From: Nocardioides albertanoniae
GTDB lineage: Bacteria; Actinomycetota; Actinomycetes; Propionibacteriales; Nocardioidaceae
NCBI RefSeq assembly: GCF_006716315.1
Contig: NZ_VFOV01000001.1
Span: 1,814,501 to 1,878,500, forward strand
Direction of reading: 5' to 3'
DNA length: 64,000 nt
Positions 1 to 8,240 of the stretch are shown piece by piece. The translations under genes were made by a program, and so were the position numbers. The notes beneath the pieces are model-generated. The model was not told the origin of the DNA and did not search any database. It worked only from the letters and a program-made list of their open reading frames with translations. Positions within the stretch are counted from its first letter, which is position 1. Each line of letters begins with the position of its first letter.

Positions 1-2
1 TC

Positions 3-44
3 CCGCACAAGGTCGCCCAGTACGCCTTCCTCGACCTGCCGTGA
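3..44 (+). CDS. C-terminal tail of a CDS entering from the left
   Basis: An open frame from the window edge encodes the tail PHKVAQYAFLDLP and stops with TGA at 42-44. Codon choice (GAC, CTG, CCG, GTC) matches the neighbouring genes, so it is probably the 3' end of a real gene lying outside the window. Thirteen residues are too few to name a family. Confidence 0.4.
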   Translation, partial: PHKVAQYAFLDLP

Positions 45-152
45 CCGCCCGTTCGGCGACCAGACGGGATACTGGGTGGGGGATGCTCATTTTACTTGTC
101 GCGGTATGAATGCCAGTGCCACGGACCTTCTCGTGGAGCCGTTCGTCCGACC

Positions 153-752
153 ATGACAAGTGAGCCGATGACCATCAGCATCCAGCGCCGTGTCGCGCCG
201 ATCTTGCTCGCCGCAACCGTCATCGCGCTCGCCGCGTCGGCGTGCGGTTCCGGGACCGCCGAGGGTGCAGGTGAGAAGGCCGACCCCAGCCCCTCGGCGG
301 ACTCGGCCGAGTCCGCCGCGTCGACCGAGGACCCTTACCCAGTTATCGAGGTGTGCGCCGCAGAGGACCTTTCCTTCACCGTCTCGGAGGAGTCCCAGGC
401 GGGTGGCTACTACCTGATCACGGCGACCGCCAAGCCGGGAGCGACCTGCATCCTCGTCGGCCAGACGATCTCGGCCGGCTTCGGTTCGGACCCGTCCGGC
501 GATGTGGCACCGAGCGAGCAGGCCGAGGGCGAGTCGATCACGATGTCCGGGTCCACCAAGGCGTACGCAGGGGTGAACCCGCACAGCGGAGCGCAGGACG
601 GCGGGGTGCAGTTCGAGGAGATCATCGTCGGGGCGCACAAGGGCGACATGAGCCCCGTGTCGCTGAAGCTGCCGAGCACCGCAGAGGTCGACCAGCCCAT
701 CGGCACCAACTGGCACACCGACGCCGCGAAGGCCGTTCCGTTCGCTGACTGA
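153..752 (+). CDS. DUF4232-like secreted lipoprotein
   Basis: This encodes about 199 residues. The N-terminus has arginines, a hydrophobic stretch and a lipobox ending at Cys31 (LAASAC), so the product is probably a lipoprotein anchored on the outer face of the membrane. A Ser/Ala/Asp/Glu-rich linker follows, then a domain opening with C-A-A-E-D-L and carrying a second Cys in ATCILVG, the pattern of DUF4232 proteins. Function is unknown for that family. ATG at 153 is chosen; ATG at 168 also leaves a usable signal peptide and neither has a strong ribosome site. The gene is convergent with the lipoprotein at 774-1286, 21 bases away. Confidence 0.75.
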   Translation: MTSEPMTISIQRRVAPILLAATVIALAASACGSGTAEGAGEKADPSPSADSAESAASTEDPYPVIEVCAAEDLSFTVSEESQAGGYYLITATAKPGATCILVGQTISAGFGSDPSGDVAPSEQAEGESITMSGSTKAYAGVNPHSGAQDGGVQFEEIIVGAHKGDMSPVSLKLPSTAEVDQPIGTNWHTDAAKAVPFAD

Positions 753-773
753 CCTGACCGTCGACGCGGTCTC

Positions 774-1286
774 TCAGTCGGCGACCATGTCGACCAGCTT
801 GCCCATCGCGCCGAGCTCGGCGTCATGGATCCCGCCGTCGGGGACGATGATCAGGCTCCACAAACGGCTGCCGACGGCCACGTTGCCGACCACGAGGTCG
901 CCGTCGTCGTGTTTCTCGACGCAGACGAAGGCGCGGTCGGCGATCTCGACGGGTTCGGGAGATGCGATGCAGTCGTCCCGGCTCGCGGCGAGCCCGGCGT
1001 CAACGGAGGTGTCGACGAGGGTCGTCACGAAGATCGCGCCCCGGTCGCTGGTGTAGGTGCACACGTCGTCGTCGGCGGTGTGCGTCCAGCTGCCGGGGAT
1101 GGCGCTGGCGACCTGGCCGGGCTCGAAGAGGCACGGACCGGAGGCCGCGACGGGCGTGGAGGTGGGTGTCGAGGGGCTGGGCCCAGGGCTGCTGCCGCTG
1201 GGCTCCCCGGCACCGCAGCCTGTGAGACAACCTGCGAGAGCGGTCGCGGAGAGGACGGCTACGACGCTGAGCAGCTTCCTCGACAC
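774..1286 (-). CDS. putative lipoprotein, DUF3558-like
   Basis: The 170-residue product begins MSRKLLSVVAVLSATALAGC, a classic lipoprotein signal with possible lipidated cysteines at 20 (LAGC) or 24 (LTGC). A Gly/Ser/Pro-rich spacer follows, then a compact domain with four cysteines (GPCLF, DDVCTY, DDCIAS, FVCVE) likely forming disulfides outside the cell. The spacing of the first cysteines and the A-x-A-I-P-G segment recall DUF3558 lipoproteins of actinobacteria, but this is a weak match. It is divergent from the acyl reductase gene starting at 1385 and shares its roughly 100-bp promoter region. Confidence 0.7.
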   Translation of the reverse strand: MSRKLLSVVAVLSATALAGCLTGCGAGEPSGSSPGPSPSTPTSTPVAASGPCLFEPGQVASAIPGSWTHTADDDVCTYTSDRGAIFVTTLVDTSVDAGLAASRDDCIASPEPVEIADRAFVCVEKHDDGDLVVGNVAVGSRLWSLIIVPDGGIHDAELGAMGKLVDMVAD

Positions 1287-1384
1287 GTACGTCTCCTCGG
1301 GGTTCGTGGGCCTGCCTGCAGTTTCTCAGGTCGAGCACGGAAAAGGAGCCACGGGGGTTGCCCGGACCGGGCACAATCGCATCC

Positions 1385-3673
1385 GTGACCTCTGACCTGG
1401 CGCAGGGAAACGACCATGACGACGATCCTCGGGCCTCCATCCGGGAGCGGCTCGCGGGGCAGCACGTCCTGCTCACCGGGGTGACGGGGTTCGTCGGGGA
1501 GGCGCTGCTGCATCTGTTGCTGACCGAGGTGCCCGACGTACGCCTCAGTGTTCTCGTGCGGCCCAAGGGCTCGATCTCGGGTGCCGACCGGATCGCGAAG
1601 CTGCTGGCCAAACCCATCTTCGAGGCGGTCTCCGACGCCACGGTCGACGTGGTCGAGGGCGACCTCTCCGACCCGCCGCCGCTGCCGGACGACCTCGACG
1701 CGGTCGTGCACTCGGCGGGTGACGTCTCCTTCGACCCGCCGGTCGACGAGGGCTTCACCACCAACGTCGTCGGTGTGCGCGGGCTGCTGCGACGCATCTG
1801 CGAGACGGGTCGAGACGTCCACTACCTCCATGTCTCGACCGCCTATGTCTCGGGTCGCCGCCGCGGTCACATTCCCGAGGGGCCGGTCGACCACTCCGTC
1901 GACCCGGAGGCCGAGCTCGCCTGGGGCCTTGCTCAACGGGCCGCGGTCGAGGAGCGCTCACGCGGCGTCGAGGTGATCTCCAGGCTGCGCAAGCAGGCCG
2001 AGCGCGAGCATGGTCGGGCGGGTCTGATGACGGCCGCCGCTGCCGCCGAGGAGGCGCGGAAGAAGTGGGTGAAGGACGAGCTCGTGCGCCTCGGCAGCGA
2101 GCGCGCTCGCTCGCTGGGCTGGACCGACGCCTACACGTTCACCAAGGCGCTGGGGGAGCGGGTCGTCGAGGCTCACGCCGCCCAGGGCAACCGGGCGACG
2201 ATCTTCCGCCCGGCGATCATCGAGTCGGCGCTCTCCCGTCCGCACCCGGGCTGGATCGAGGGCTTCAAGATGGCCGAGCCGCTGATCCTCGCCTACGGCC
2301 GCGGCGAGCTGCCGCTCTTCCCGGCCGCTGCTGACACCGCGATCGACATCGTGCCGGTCGACCACGTGGTCGCCTCGATCGTCGCCTGTCTGGCGCACCC
2401 GCCGGTGCACGGCGACCCGGCCTACTTCCACCTCGCCTCCGGCGACCGCAACCCGGTGACGTTCGAGATGCTCTACGAGAGCGTGCGTGAGTACTTCTCG
2501 GAGGAGCCGTTCGCGGCGGGTGACCGGGGGGCCGTCCGGCTGCCCGAATGGACCTTCCCCGGTGGCGCGTCGGTCGAGCGGATGCTGTCGACGGGCGAGA
2601 AGGTGCACAAGGTCGCCGACACCCTGCTCGGTCTCGCTCCGCGCGGCGACCGCACCCGTGGATGGGCACGCGATCTCGACCGGCAGGGGCGGCGGCTGCG
2701 GTTCCTGCGCCGCTACCTGGACCTCTACAAGGAGTACGCCCAGGCCGACCTTCGTTTCGTCGACGCCAACACCCTCGCGCTCTACCGATCGCTGTCGCCG
2801 GCCGACCGGGAGACGTTCGCCTTCGACACCGCGGTGATCGACTGGCACGAGTATCTGCACGACATCCACGTGCCGTCGGTCACCAAGCCGGTGCGCGAGC
2901 TCGACGAGCTGCGCAAGCTGCGCAAGAAGCCGGCGCCAGGGCGCCTGCCGCGGGTCAAGGAGGAGCGGGTCGCGGCCTTCTTCGACCTCGACGGCACCCT
3001 GATGTCGTCCAACGTCATCGAGACCTATCTGTGGCTGCGGCTCGGTGAGCTCTCGGGAACCAAGAAGGCGGGAGAGATCGCGCGGATGGCGGGCAAGGTG
3101 CCCGGCTACGTGTGGGCGGATCGCAGCGAGCGCAGCTCGCTGCTGCGTACGGTCTACAAGGAGTACGCCGGTGCGCGCTTGTCCGAGCTCGACGAGATCG
3201 TCGACGAGCGGCTGACCACGCACATCCTCGGTCGGTTGGCGCCCGACGCGGTGCGGCGGATCCGTGAGCACCGGGCCGCGGGGCACGTGACGGTGCTGGT
3301 CACCGGCGCGATCCGGCCGCTGACCAGACCGCTGCTGCCGCTCTTCGACCACATCGAGGCGGCCGACCTCGCCGTCGACTCCCGCGGGATCTGCACGGGC
3401 CACCTGGCCTCCTCGCCGCTGGTGGGGGAGTCGCGCGGCTCCTTCGTGCGGGAGTGGTCGCGCCGCGAGGGCATCTCGCCGTCCGACTGCTTCGCCTACG
3501 CCGACTCCCACTCCGACCTCCCACTCCTCGCCGCGGTCGGCCACCCGGTAGCGGTGCGCCCCGACGTACCTCTCTTCCGGCATGCCAAGAAGTCGCACTG
3601 GACGATCGTCGACTGGGACTCTCCCGGACACTCGAGCCGCACCCTCGACCCAGCCGGAAGGACCTCCCGATGA
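1385..3673 (+). CDS. fatty acyl-CoA/thioester reductase (SDR) fused to HAD-IB phosphatase
   Basis: The product has about 762 residues and two domains. The N-terminal half is an extended SDR of the NAD-binding_4 (male-sterility/acyl reductase) type: TGVTGFVGEALL near residues 31-42 binds NAD(P)H and YTFTK near 250 gives the catalytic Tyr and Lys. After about residue 530 comes a HAD-IB phosphatase: FFDLDGTLMSS (motif I nucleophile), VLVTGA (motif II) and YADSHSDLPLL (motif IV). Such fusions are known in actinobacteria but the substrate is not settled; acyl-CoA or acyl-ACP to aldehyde or alcohol is the family expectation. GTG at 1385 is chosen because CACAAT lies 7 nt upstream, the leaderless spacing seen elsewhere here. 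It heads a same-strand cluster running to 7635. Confidence 0.85.
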   Translation: MTSDLAQGNDHDDDPRASIRERLAGQHVLLTGVTGFVGEALLHLLLTEVPDVRLSVLVRPKGSISGADRIAKLLAKPIFEAVSDATVDVVEGDLSDPPPLPDDLDAVVHSAGDVSFDPPVDEGFTTNVVGVRGLLRRICETGRDVHYLHVSTAYVSGRRRGHIPEGPVDHSVDPEAELAWGLAQRAAVEERSRGVEVISRLRKQAEREHGRAGLMTAAAAAEEARKKWVKDELVRLGSERARSLGWTDAYTFTKALGERVVEAHAAQGNRATIFRPAIIESALSRPHPGWIEGFKMAEPLILAYGRGELPLFPAAADTAIDIVPVDHVVASIVACLAHPPVHGDPAYFHLASGDRNPVTFEMLYESVREYFSEEPFAAGDRGAVRLPEWTFPGGASVERMLSTGEKVHKVADTLLGLAPRGDRTRGWARDLDRQGRRLRFLRRYLDLYKEYAQADLRFVDANTLALYRSLSPADRETFAFDTAVIDWHEYLHDIHVPSVTKPVRELDELRKLRKKPAPGRLPRVKEERVAAFFDLDGTLMSSNVIETYLWLRLGELSGTKKAGEIARMAGKVPGYVWADRSERSSLLRTVYKEYAGARLSELDEIVDERLTTHILGRLAPDAVRRIREHRAAGHVTVLVTGAIRPLTRPLLPLFDHIEAADLAVDSRGICTGHLASSPLVGESRGSFVREWSRREGISPSDCFAYADSHSDLPLLAAVGHPVAVRPDVPLFRHAKKSHWTIVDWDSPGHSSRTLDPAGRTSR

Positions 3674-3681
3674 CCCCCGAA

Positions 3682-3778
3682 CGCCGAGTCGGCTCGTTCT
3701 CACGCAATTCGCCGCCGAGTCGGCTCGTCATAACGAGCCGACTCGGCGTGAAATCCTGTCAGGACGAGCCGACTCGGC
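3682..3778. repeat. intergenic GAGTCGGCTCGT repeat cluster (copy A)
   Basis: The gap between the reductase and dehydrogenase genes holds four copies of one element: CGCCGAGTCGGCTCGT at 3682 and 3713 in the forward sense and ACGAGCCGACTCGGC at 3733 and 3764 inverted. The two middle copies can form a hairpin. The same element recurs at 16127-16224, with the shared longer core TCAGGACGAGCCGACTCGGC, so it belongs to a dispersed repeat family. No coding potential. Confidence 0.9.
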
Positions 3779-3794
3779 ATGGGGAGGGCTGCTG

Positions 3795-4985
3795 ATGCTC
3801 GCGCTGGAGATGTATCGCAGTGTGGCCAAGACGGCGCTCGGCAAGGTGGCCGGTGGGCGGATGCCGCTGCTGCTGACCGGGGCGGCGGCGCCGCTGCGGA
3901 TGGTGACGCTGGATCCGCCGAAGGTGGAGCACGACGGGTGGGCGCGGCTGAAGGTGTCGCTGTCCGGGATCTGCGGGTCCGACCTGGGGATGCTGTCGGG
4001 GAAGACCTCCCTCTACTTCCAGCCGCTGGTGAGCCTGCCGTTCGTGCCCGGCCACGAGATCGTGGGCGAGCTGCTCGACCCGTGCGGCGACCTGGACGCC
4101 GGCACCCGGGTGGTCGTCGACCCGGTGCTGACCTGCGCCGCGCGCGGGCTGGAGGCGTGCGAGGCGTGTGCCCGCGGTGAGACCAACCGGTGCTCGCGGA
4201 TCACCGTGGGCGACATCTCCGCGGGGCTGCAGACCGGCTTCTGCCACGACACCGGCGGCGGCTGGTCGCAGCAGCTCTCGGTGCACCGCTCCCAGCTCCA
4301 TGCCGTGCCCGACGGCTACTCCGACGAGCAGGCGCTGCTCGTCGAGCCGGTCGCCTGCGCCGTCCACACCGCGCGCCGGGCCGCGGTCGAGCCCGGCGAT
4401 CGCGTGCTCGTCTCCGGAGCCGGAGCCGTCGGGCTGCTCGCCACGCTCGCCCTGCGCGAGCTGACCGACGCCGGCGAGATCGTGGTCGTCGCCAAGCACG
4501 CCCACCAGCGCGAGCTGGCGCTCGAGTTCGGCGCCACCGAGGTCGTGGCGCCGAGCGAGACGCTGCGCCGGATCCGCCGTGCGACCAGTGCGTTCATGCT
4601 CGAGCCCGAGATGATGGCTTCGCCCTATCTCCTGGGTGGCGTGGACGTCGCGCTCGACGCGGTCGGCTCGAAGGAGTCGCTGCAGACCTGCCTGCACGCG
4701 ACCCGCGCCGGTGGTCGCGTGGTGCTCTCCGGAATGCCAGCCACCGCCGATCTCTCCGCGGCCTGGTTCCGCGAGCTCGAGGTAGTGGGGACGTACGCCT
4801 CCTCCCGGGGGTCGGGCGACTTCGCCACCGCGCTCGACCTCGTCGGCCACGACGGGATGTGCCGCCTCGCCAAGACCGTCGCGCCCTACCCGCTCCACCG
4901 CTGGCGCGAGGCCCTCGACCATGCCCAATCAGCCGGCCGGCTCGGCACCGTCAAGGTGGCCTTCGACCCCCGCCGGACGAACTGA
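3795..4985 (+). CDS. zinc-dependent alcohol dehydrogenase (MDR superfamily)
   Basis: A 396-residue medium-chain dehydrogenase. ISGICGSDLG carries the catalytic-zinc Cys, VPGHEIVGEL the catalytic His-Glu, and CAARGLEACEACARGETNRC supplies the cysteine cluster for the structural zinc. SGAGAVGLLA is the Rossmann nucleotide loop. ATG at 3795 follows GGGGAGGG at a normal spacing; earlier in-frame starts would run through the repeat and the previous gene. About 35 extra residues before the GroES-like fold could help membrane or partner association, but that is speculation. Its place after an acyl reductase suggests it interconverts a long-chain aldehyde and alcohol. Confidence 0.88.
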   Translation: MLALEMYRSVAKTALGKVAGGRMPLLLTGAAAPLRMVTLDPPKVEHDGWARLKVSLSGICGSDLGMLSGKTSLYFQPLVSLPFVPGHEIVGELLDPCGDLDAGTRVVVDPVLTCAARGLEACEACARGETNRCSRITVGDISAGLQTGFCHDTGGGWSQQLSVHRSQLHAVPDGYSDEQALLVEPVACAVHTARRAAVEPGDRVLVSGAGAVGLLATLALRELTDAGEIVVVAKHAHQRELALEFGATEVVAPSETLRRIRRATSAFMLEPEMMASPYLLGGVDVALDAVGSKESLQTCLHATRAGGRVVLSGMPATADLSAAWFRELEVVGTYASSRGSGDFATALDLVGHDGMCRLAKTVAPYPLHRWREALDHAQSAGRLGTVKVAFDPRRTN

Positions 4986-5009
4986 AGCCCTTCCAGAAGG
5001 AGTGACACG

Positions 5010-6590
5010 ATGACACGGCCAGGCTTTGTGCTCGAGGTCGACGACCGTACGCCGCCTCTGCTCGTCCACGAGGGGCTCGGGTTCCGTCTGGAGGAGTTCC
5101 CGCAGGGCACCCGGGTGGTCTACCCGCCGGAGTCGCTGCCGACGGTGCCCGATGTCGACGAGGCGATCCGGGAGGCGCTGGACAACCCGGTCGACTCCGA
5201 GCCGCTGCGCGAGCTGATGTTCCCGGGGATGCGGCTGACGATCGCGTTCGACGACCTCTCGCTGCCGCTGCCGACCATGAAGGCGCCCGACATCCGCGGC
5301 CGGATCATCGAGCAGGTGCTCACCATCGCCGCCGAGAAGGGTGTCGACGACGTCGAGATCATCGCCGCGCTCGCCCTCCACCGGCGGATGACCGACGCCG
5401 AGATGAAGCACATCGTGGGGGAGCGGGTCTTCCGCTCCTTCGCGCCGCAGGGGCTGCTCTACAACCACGACGCCGAGGACCGTTCCAACCTCGAGCACAT
5501 GGGGATGACCGACAAGGGCGAGGACGTCGAGATCAACAAGCGGGCGGCCACCTCCGACCTGCTCGTCTACGTCAACGTCAACCTCGTCGCGATGGACGGC
5601 GGCCACAAGTCGGTCGGCATCGGGCTGGCCTCCTACAAGTCGATCAAGCACCACCACAACGCCAAGACGATGGTCCACTCGCGCTCGTTCATGGACCACA
5701 AGCACTCCGAGATGCACTCCTCGGCGTGGCGGATGGGCCGGTTGATCGGCGAGCACGTCAAGGTCTTCCAGATCGAGACGACGCTCGACAACGAGGTGTT
5801 CGGGAAGCCGTACGACACGCTGCTCAAGCGCGAGTGGGAGTGGTCGCTGCGCGACCAGGCCACCGTCCTCGGCCTGCGCCGCGGGCTGGCGGTCGCGCCG
5901 CAGAAGATGCGCCACAAGATGTTCCACGACCTGCGCTCCAACTACGGTCTGACCGGCGTCACCGCGGGCGCCGTCGAGCCGGTCCACGAGCTGACCGTGC
6001 AGCGCGTCCACCAGCAGCAGCGGGTCAAGGTCGAGGGCCAGTCGGACGTGATGGTGATGGGCGTGCCCTACCTGGGCCCCTACAACGTCAACTCGACCAT
6101 GAACCCGATCCTGGCCGCCTGCATGGGCCTGGGCTACTACTTCAACTCCTATCTGCGGCAGCCGGTCGTGCGCGAGGGCGGCGTCGCGATCCTCTACCAC
6201 CCGCTCGACGAGGGGTTCAACACCCTCACCCACCCCTCCTACGTCGACTTCTACGAGGAGGTGCTGGCCGACACGACCGATCCCGCCCTGATCGGGCCGA
6301 AGTTCGAGGAGCAGTTCGCCACCGATCCCTGGTACGTCCACCTCTACCGCACCTCGAACGCCTACCACGGCGTCCACCCCTTCTACATGTGGTACTGGAT
6401 CGCGCATGCCCTCGACCACCTCGGCGACGTGATCTGGGTCGGCGGGAACCCCAAGGCGGCGGCCCGGATGGGCTTCCGGTCGGCATCGTCCCTGCGGGAC
6501 GCGCTCGAGATGGCCAGCTCGACGGTCGGTCCGAGCCCGTCGATCACGTACCTGAGGAATCCGCCGCACCTCTTGGCGGACGTCCGATGA
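5010..6590 (+). CDS. LarA-like DUF2088 (lactate racemase domain) protein
   Basis: The 526-residue product has the DUF2088/LarA layout: FDDLSLPLP near 81 where LarA has the DDxTRP loop, IIAALALHRRMTDAEM near 110-125 matching the LarA GLHR segment, and MDGGHKSVGIGLASYKSI followed by KHHHN near 194-218 matching the GG(A)K lysine that carries the nickel-pincer cofactor and the following His. The arginine of DxTRP is replaced and the His about ten residues before the Lys is not obvious, so this is a divergent member and not an ordinary lactate racemase. An AAGGAG ribosome site precedes the ATG and only 24 bases separate it from the dehydrogenase, so the genes are cotranscribed. Substrate unknown. 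Confidence 0.8.
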   Translation: MTRPGFVLEVDDRTPPLLVHEGLGFRLEEFPQGTRVVYPPESLPTVPDVDEAIREALDNPVDSEPLRELMFPGMRLTIAFDDLSLPLPTMKAPDIRGRIIEQVLTIAAEKGVDDVEIIAALALHRRMTDAEMKHIVGERVFRSFAPQGLLYNHDAEDRSNLEHMGMTDKGEDVEINKRAATSDLLVYVNVNLVAMDGGHKSVGIGLASYKSIKHHHNAKTMVHSRSFMDHKHSEMHSSAWRMGRLIGEHVKVFQIETTLDNEVFGKPYDTLLKREWEWSLRDQATVLGLRRGLAVAPQKMRHKMFHDLRSNYGLTGVTAGAVEPVHELTVQRVHQQQRVKVEGQSDVMVMGVPYLGPYNVNSTMNPILAACMGLGYYFNSYLRQPVVREGGVAILYHPLDEGFNTLTHPSYVDFYEEVLADTTDPALIGPKFEEQFATDPWYVHLYRTSNAYHGVHPFYMWYWIAHALDHLGDVIWVGGNPKAAARMGFRSASSLRDALEMASSTVGPSPSITYLRNPPHLLADVR

Positions 6591-6616
6591 GGCGGGTCAG
6601 CGCGTCGCGGGACAGC

Positions 6617-6687
6617 TGTAACACGCTGTTCGTAGGACTATCCGGTCGTTGCGATAGGGCGAGTAGTCCTACGAACGACGTGTTACA
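6617..6687. repeat. 24-bp inverted repeat with 23-nt loop
   Basis: Arms 6617-6640 (starts TGTAACACGCTGTTCG) and 6664-6687 (ends GACGTGTTACA) are complementary at 22 of 24 positions around a 23-nt loop. The right arm ends just before the GAGGAG ribosome site of the acyltransferase gene, so the stem would sit in the operon mRNA leader and may attenuate or stabilise it. It could equally be a remnant of a small mobile repeat. Confidence 0.85.
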
Positions 6688-6705
6688 CCGCGAGGAGGCG
6701 GCGCG

Positions 6706-7635
6706 ATGAGCTTCTGGAAGGACACGGCTCGCGACGTACGCCTCATGAAGCGGGGCTGGCGGTGGGGCCACCGGGCGCAGGTGCCGCGGTCGGCGGAGCC
6801 GTTCGTGCCGCCGGCGGCGTCGACGGTCTTCGACAACGAGTGGTCGCGCAAGCCGGCCGCGCGGGCGGTCAGGGAGGTCGCTCAGGCGGGTCTGGAGGCG
6901 GTCTTCCGGTCGCAGGTGAAGACCCAGGTCGAGGGGCTCGACGTGCTCGAGCGTCTCGACGGGCCGGTGATCTTCGTGGCCAACCACGCCTCGCACCTCG
7001 ACACCCCGCTGATCCTGCTGTCGTTGCCCGACGAGTGGCGGCGGCGTACGGCGGTGGCGGCTGCGGCCGACTACTTCTTCGACACCTGGTGGCGGGCGGT
7101 GGGGTCGTCGCTGGTCTTCAACACGCTGCCGATCGACCGGCGCGGGGGAGCGCTCTCGACCCAGCCGGGCGAGGTGCTCGCCGAGGGCTGGTCGCTGGTG
7201 GTCTTCCCGGAGGGCACCCGCTCCAAGGACGGCACCGTGGGCCGGTTCCGCTCGGGCGCCGCCTATCTGGCCACCGAGTACGGCGTGCCCGTCGTGCCGA
7301 TCGCCCACCGCGGCACCTACGCCGCGATGCCGCGCGGTGTGAGCTGGCCTGGCAAGGACCGCGACAACGGCCGACGCCAGCTGACCGTACGCTTCGGCGA
7401 GCCGCTCCACCCGCGCGAGGGCGAGACGGTGCGCGAGCTCGGGCCCAGGATCAGGGCGGCGGTCGCCCGGCTGCTCGACGAGGACTCCACCGACTGGTAC
7501 GCCTCGATGCGGCGCGCCGCCGACGGCAGCACGCCCGACCCGGCCGGTGAGCAGGTCGCCGAATGGCGCAAGGTCTGGGCGGCCACCGAGTCTCCCGACA
7601 CCGCACCGGACCGGATCACCGCCTGGCGCAGATGA
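6706..7635 (+). CDS. 1-acyl-sn-glycerol-3-phosphate acyltransferase family protein (PlsC)
   Basis: A 309-residue PlsC-superfamily acyltransferase. NHASHLD around residues 92-98 is the catalytic HX4D motif, FPEGTRSKDG around 167-176 is the phosphate-binding motif III, and VVPIAHRGTY matches motif IV. It probably transfers a fatty acyl chain from acyl-CoA or ACP to a lysophospholipid-type acceptor at the inner face of the membrane. GAGGAGG precedes the ATG. It is the last gene of the 1385-7635 unit; the combination with a HAD-IB phosphatase recalls mycobacterial proteins where a HAD-IB domain is fused directly to PlsC. Confidence 0.88.
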   Translation: MSFWKDTARDVRLMKRGWRWGHRAQVPRSAEPFVPPAASTVFDNEWSRKPAARAVREVAQAGLEAVFRSQVKTQVEGLDVLERLDGPVIFVANHASHLDTPLILLSLPDEWRRRTAVAAAADYFFDTWWRAVGSSLVFNTLPIDRRGGALSTQPGEVLAEGWSLVVFPEGTRSKDGTVGRFRSGAAYLATEYGVPVVPIAHRGTYAAMPRGVSWPGKDRDNGRRQLTVRFGEPLHPREGETVRELGPRIRAAVARLLDEDSTDWYASMRRAADGSTPDPAGEQVAEWRKVWAATESPDTAPDRITAWRR

Positions 7636-7659
7636 TCCCGCAGACGGGCCCGCAGCGGC

Positions 7660-8094
7660 TCAGCCGCAGCTGACCTCGGTGACGCGCCACTCCTCCTTCT
7701 TGCCCGACCCGGAGCGGGTGACCTCGAGGGTGAACACCGAGCGGCCGCCGTCGGGGGTCATCGTCACCACAGCGCCGGACTCGGTGGGTTCGGTCGAGGT
7801 GACACGCACCTTCTCCAGGTGGCCGCGCGCATCGGCGGTTTCGTGATCGGGCTTGACCTGGACCGCCGGGCACGACCGCTCCCACTGCTCGACGAGCTGT
7901 GGGGTCGCGTCGATCTCGGTCCAGCTCGTCGCCTTCGCGAAATCACCGGCGGCGGCCTCGGCCTGCGCGGAGGTGTGCTCACGCACGCGCGACTTCGAGT
8001 ATCCGTAGCCGGCCACCGAGATCAGCACCCCGACCACGAGCAGCACTCCGACCTTGACCGCGATCTCACGCCACTCGCTGCTCTGCACGGGCAC
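7660..8094 (-). CDS. small membrane-anchored exported protein, unknown function
   Basis: The 144-residue product has one transmembrane helix at about residues 11-30 (VGVLLVVGVLISVAGYGYS) and an outside domain of about 110 residues with two cysteines (RSCPAVQV, TEVSCG), likely a disulfide pair. The C-terminal SVFTLEVTRSGSGKKEEWRV segment resembles a small beta domain of the DUF4878/NTF2-like sort, but I cannot name it. It converges with the acyltransferase gene and is divergent from the acidic-protein gene at 8241. Confidence 0.6.
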   Translation of the reverse strand: MPVQSSEWREIAVKVGVLLVVGVLISVAGYGYSKSRVREHTSAQAEAAAGDFAKATSWTEIDATPQLVEQWERSCPAVQVKPDHETADARGHLEKVRVTSTEPTESGAVVTMTPDGGRSVFTLEVTRSGSGKKEEWRVTEVSCG

Positions 8095-8135
8095 GTTCCT
8101 ACCACCACCGAGGGCGGGATTCGAACCTGCCCGCG

Positions 8136-8153
8136 GATGAGAGAGCTCTCATG
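8136..8153. promoter_or_regulatory. shared inverted repeat ATGAGAG-AG-CTCTCAT (operator candidate, copy 1)
   Basis: ATGAGAGAGCTCTCAT (arms 8137-8143 and 8146-8152, two-base centre AG) lies 89 bases before the acidic-protein gene at 8241. The identical element, extended by one base pair, occurs at 12033-12050 upstream of the second acidic-protein gene and the two-component operon. Directly downstream are two near-direct repeats CTCACGGTCAC/CTCACGGCTGG (8159-8180), a layout often seen for OmpR-type regulator binding. Confidence 0.7.
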
Positions 8154-8240
8154 GTCGTCTCACGGTCACCTCACGGCTGGTCGAGATGGTTCTTGCATGG
8201 CGCCGGGAACACCCGGGGCACAACCTCGAGAGGACGAGCT

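Noticed and set aside
1958..3703. 581-codon antisense frame opposite the acyl reductase
   Set aside because: Low-complexity Arg/Gly/Leu composition; the sense protein has clear SDR and HAD motifs.
8101..8180. complete tRNA gene
   Set aside because: Only a T-arm-like 3' piece can be drawn; no anticodon or D arm and the T-stem has a mismatch.
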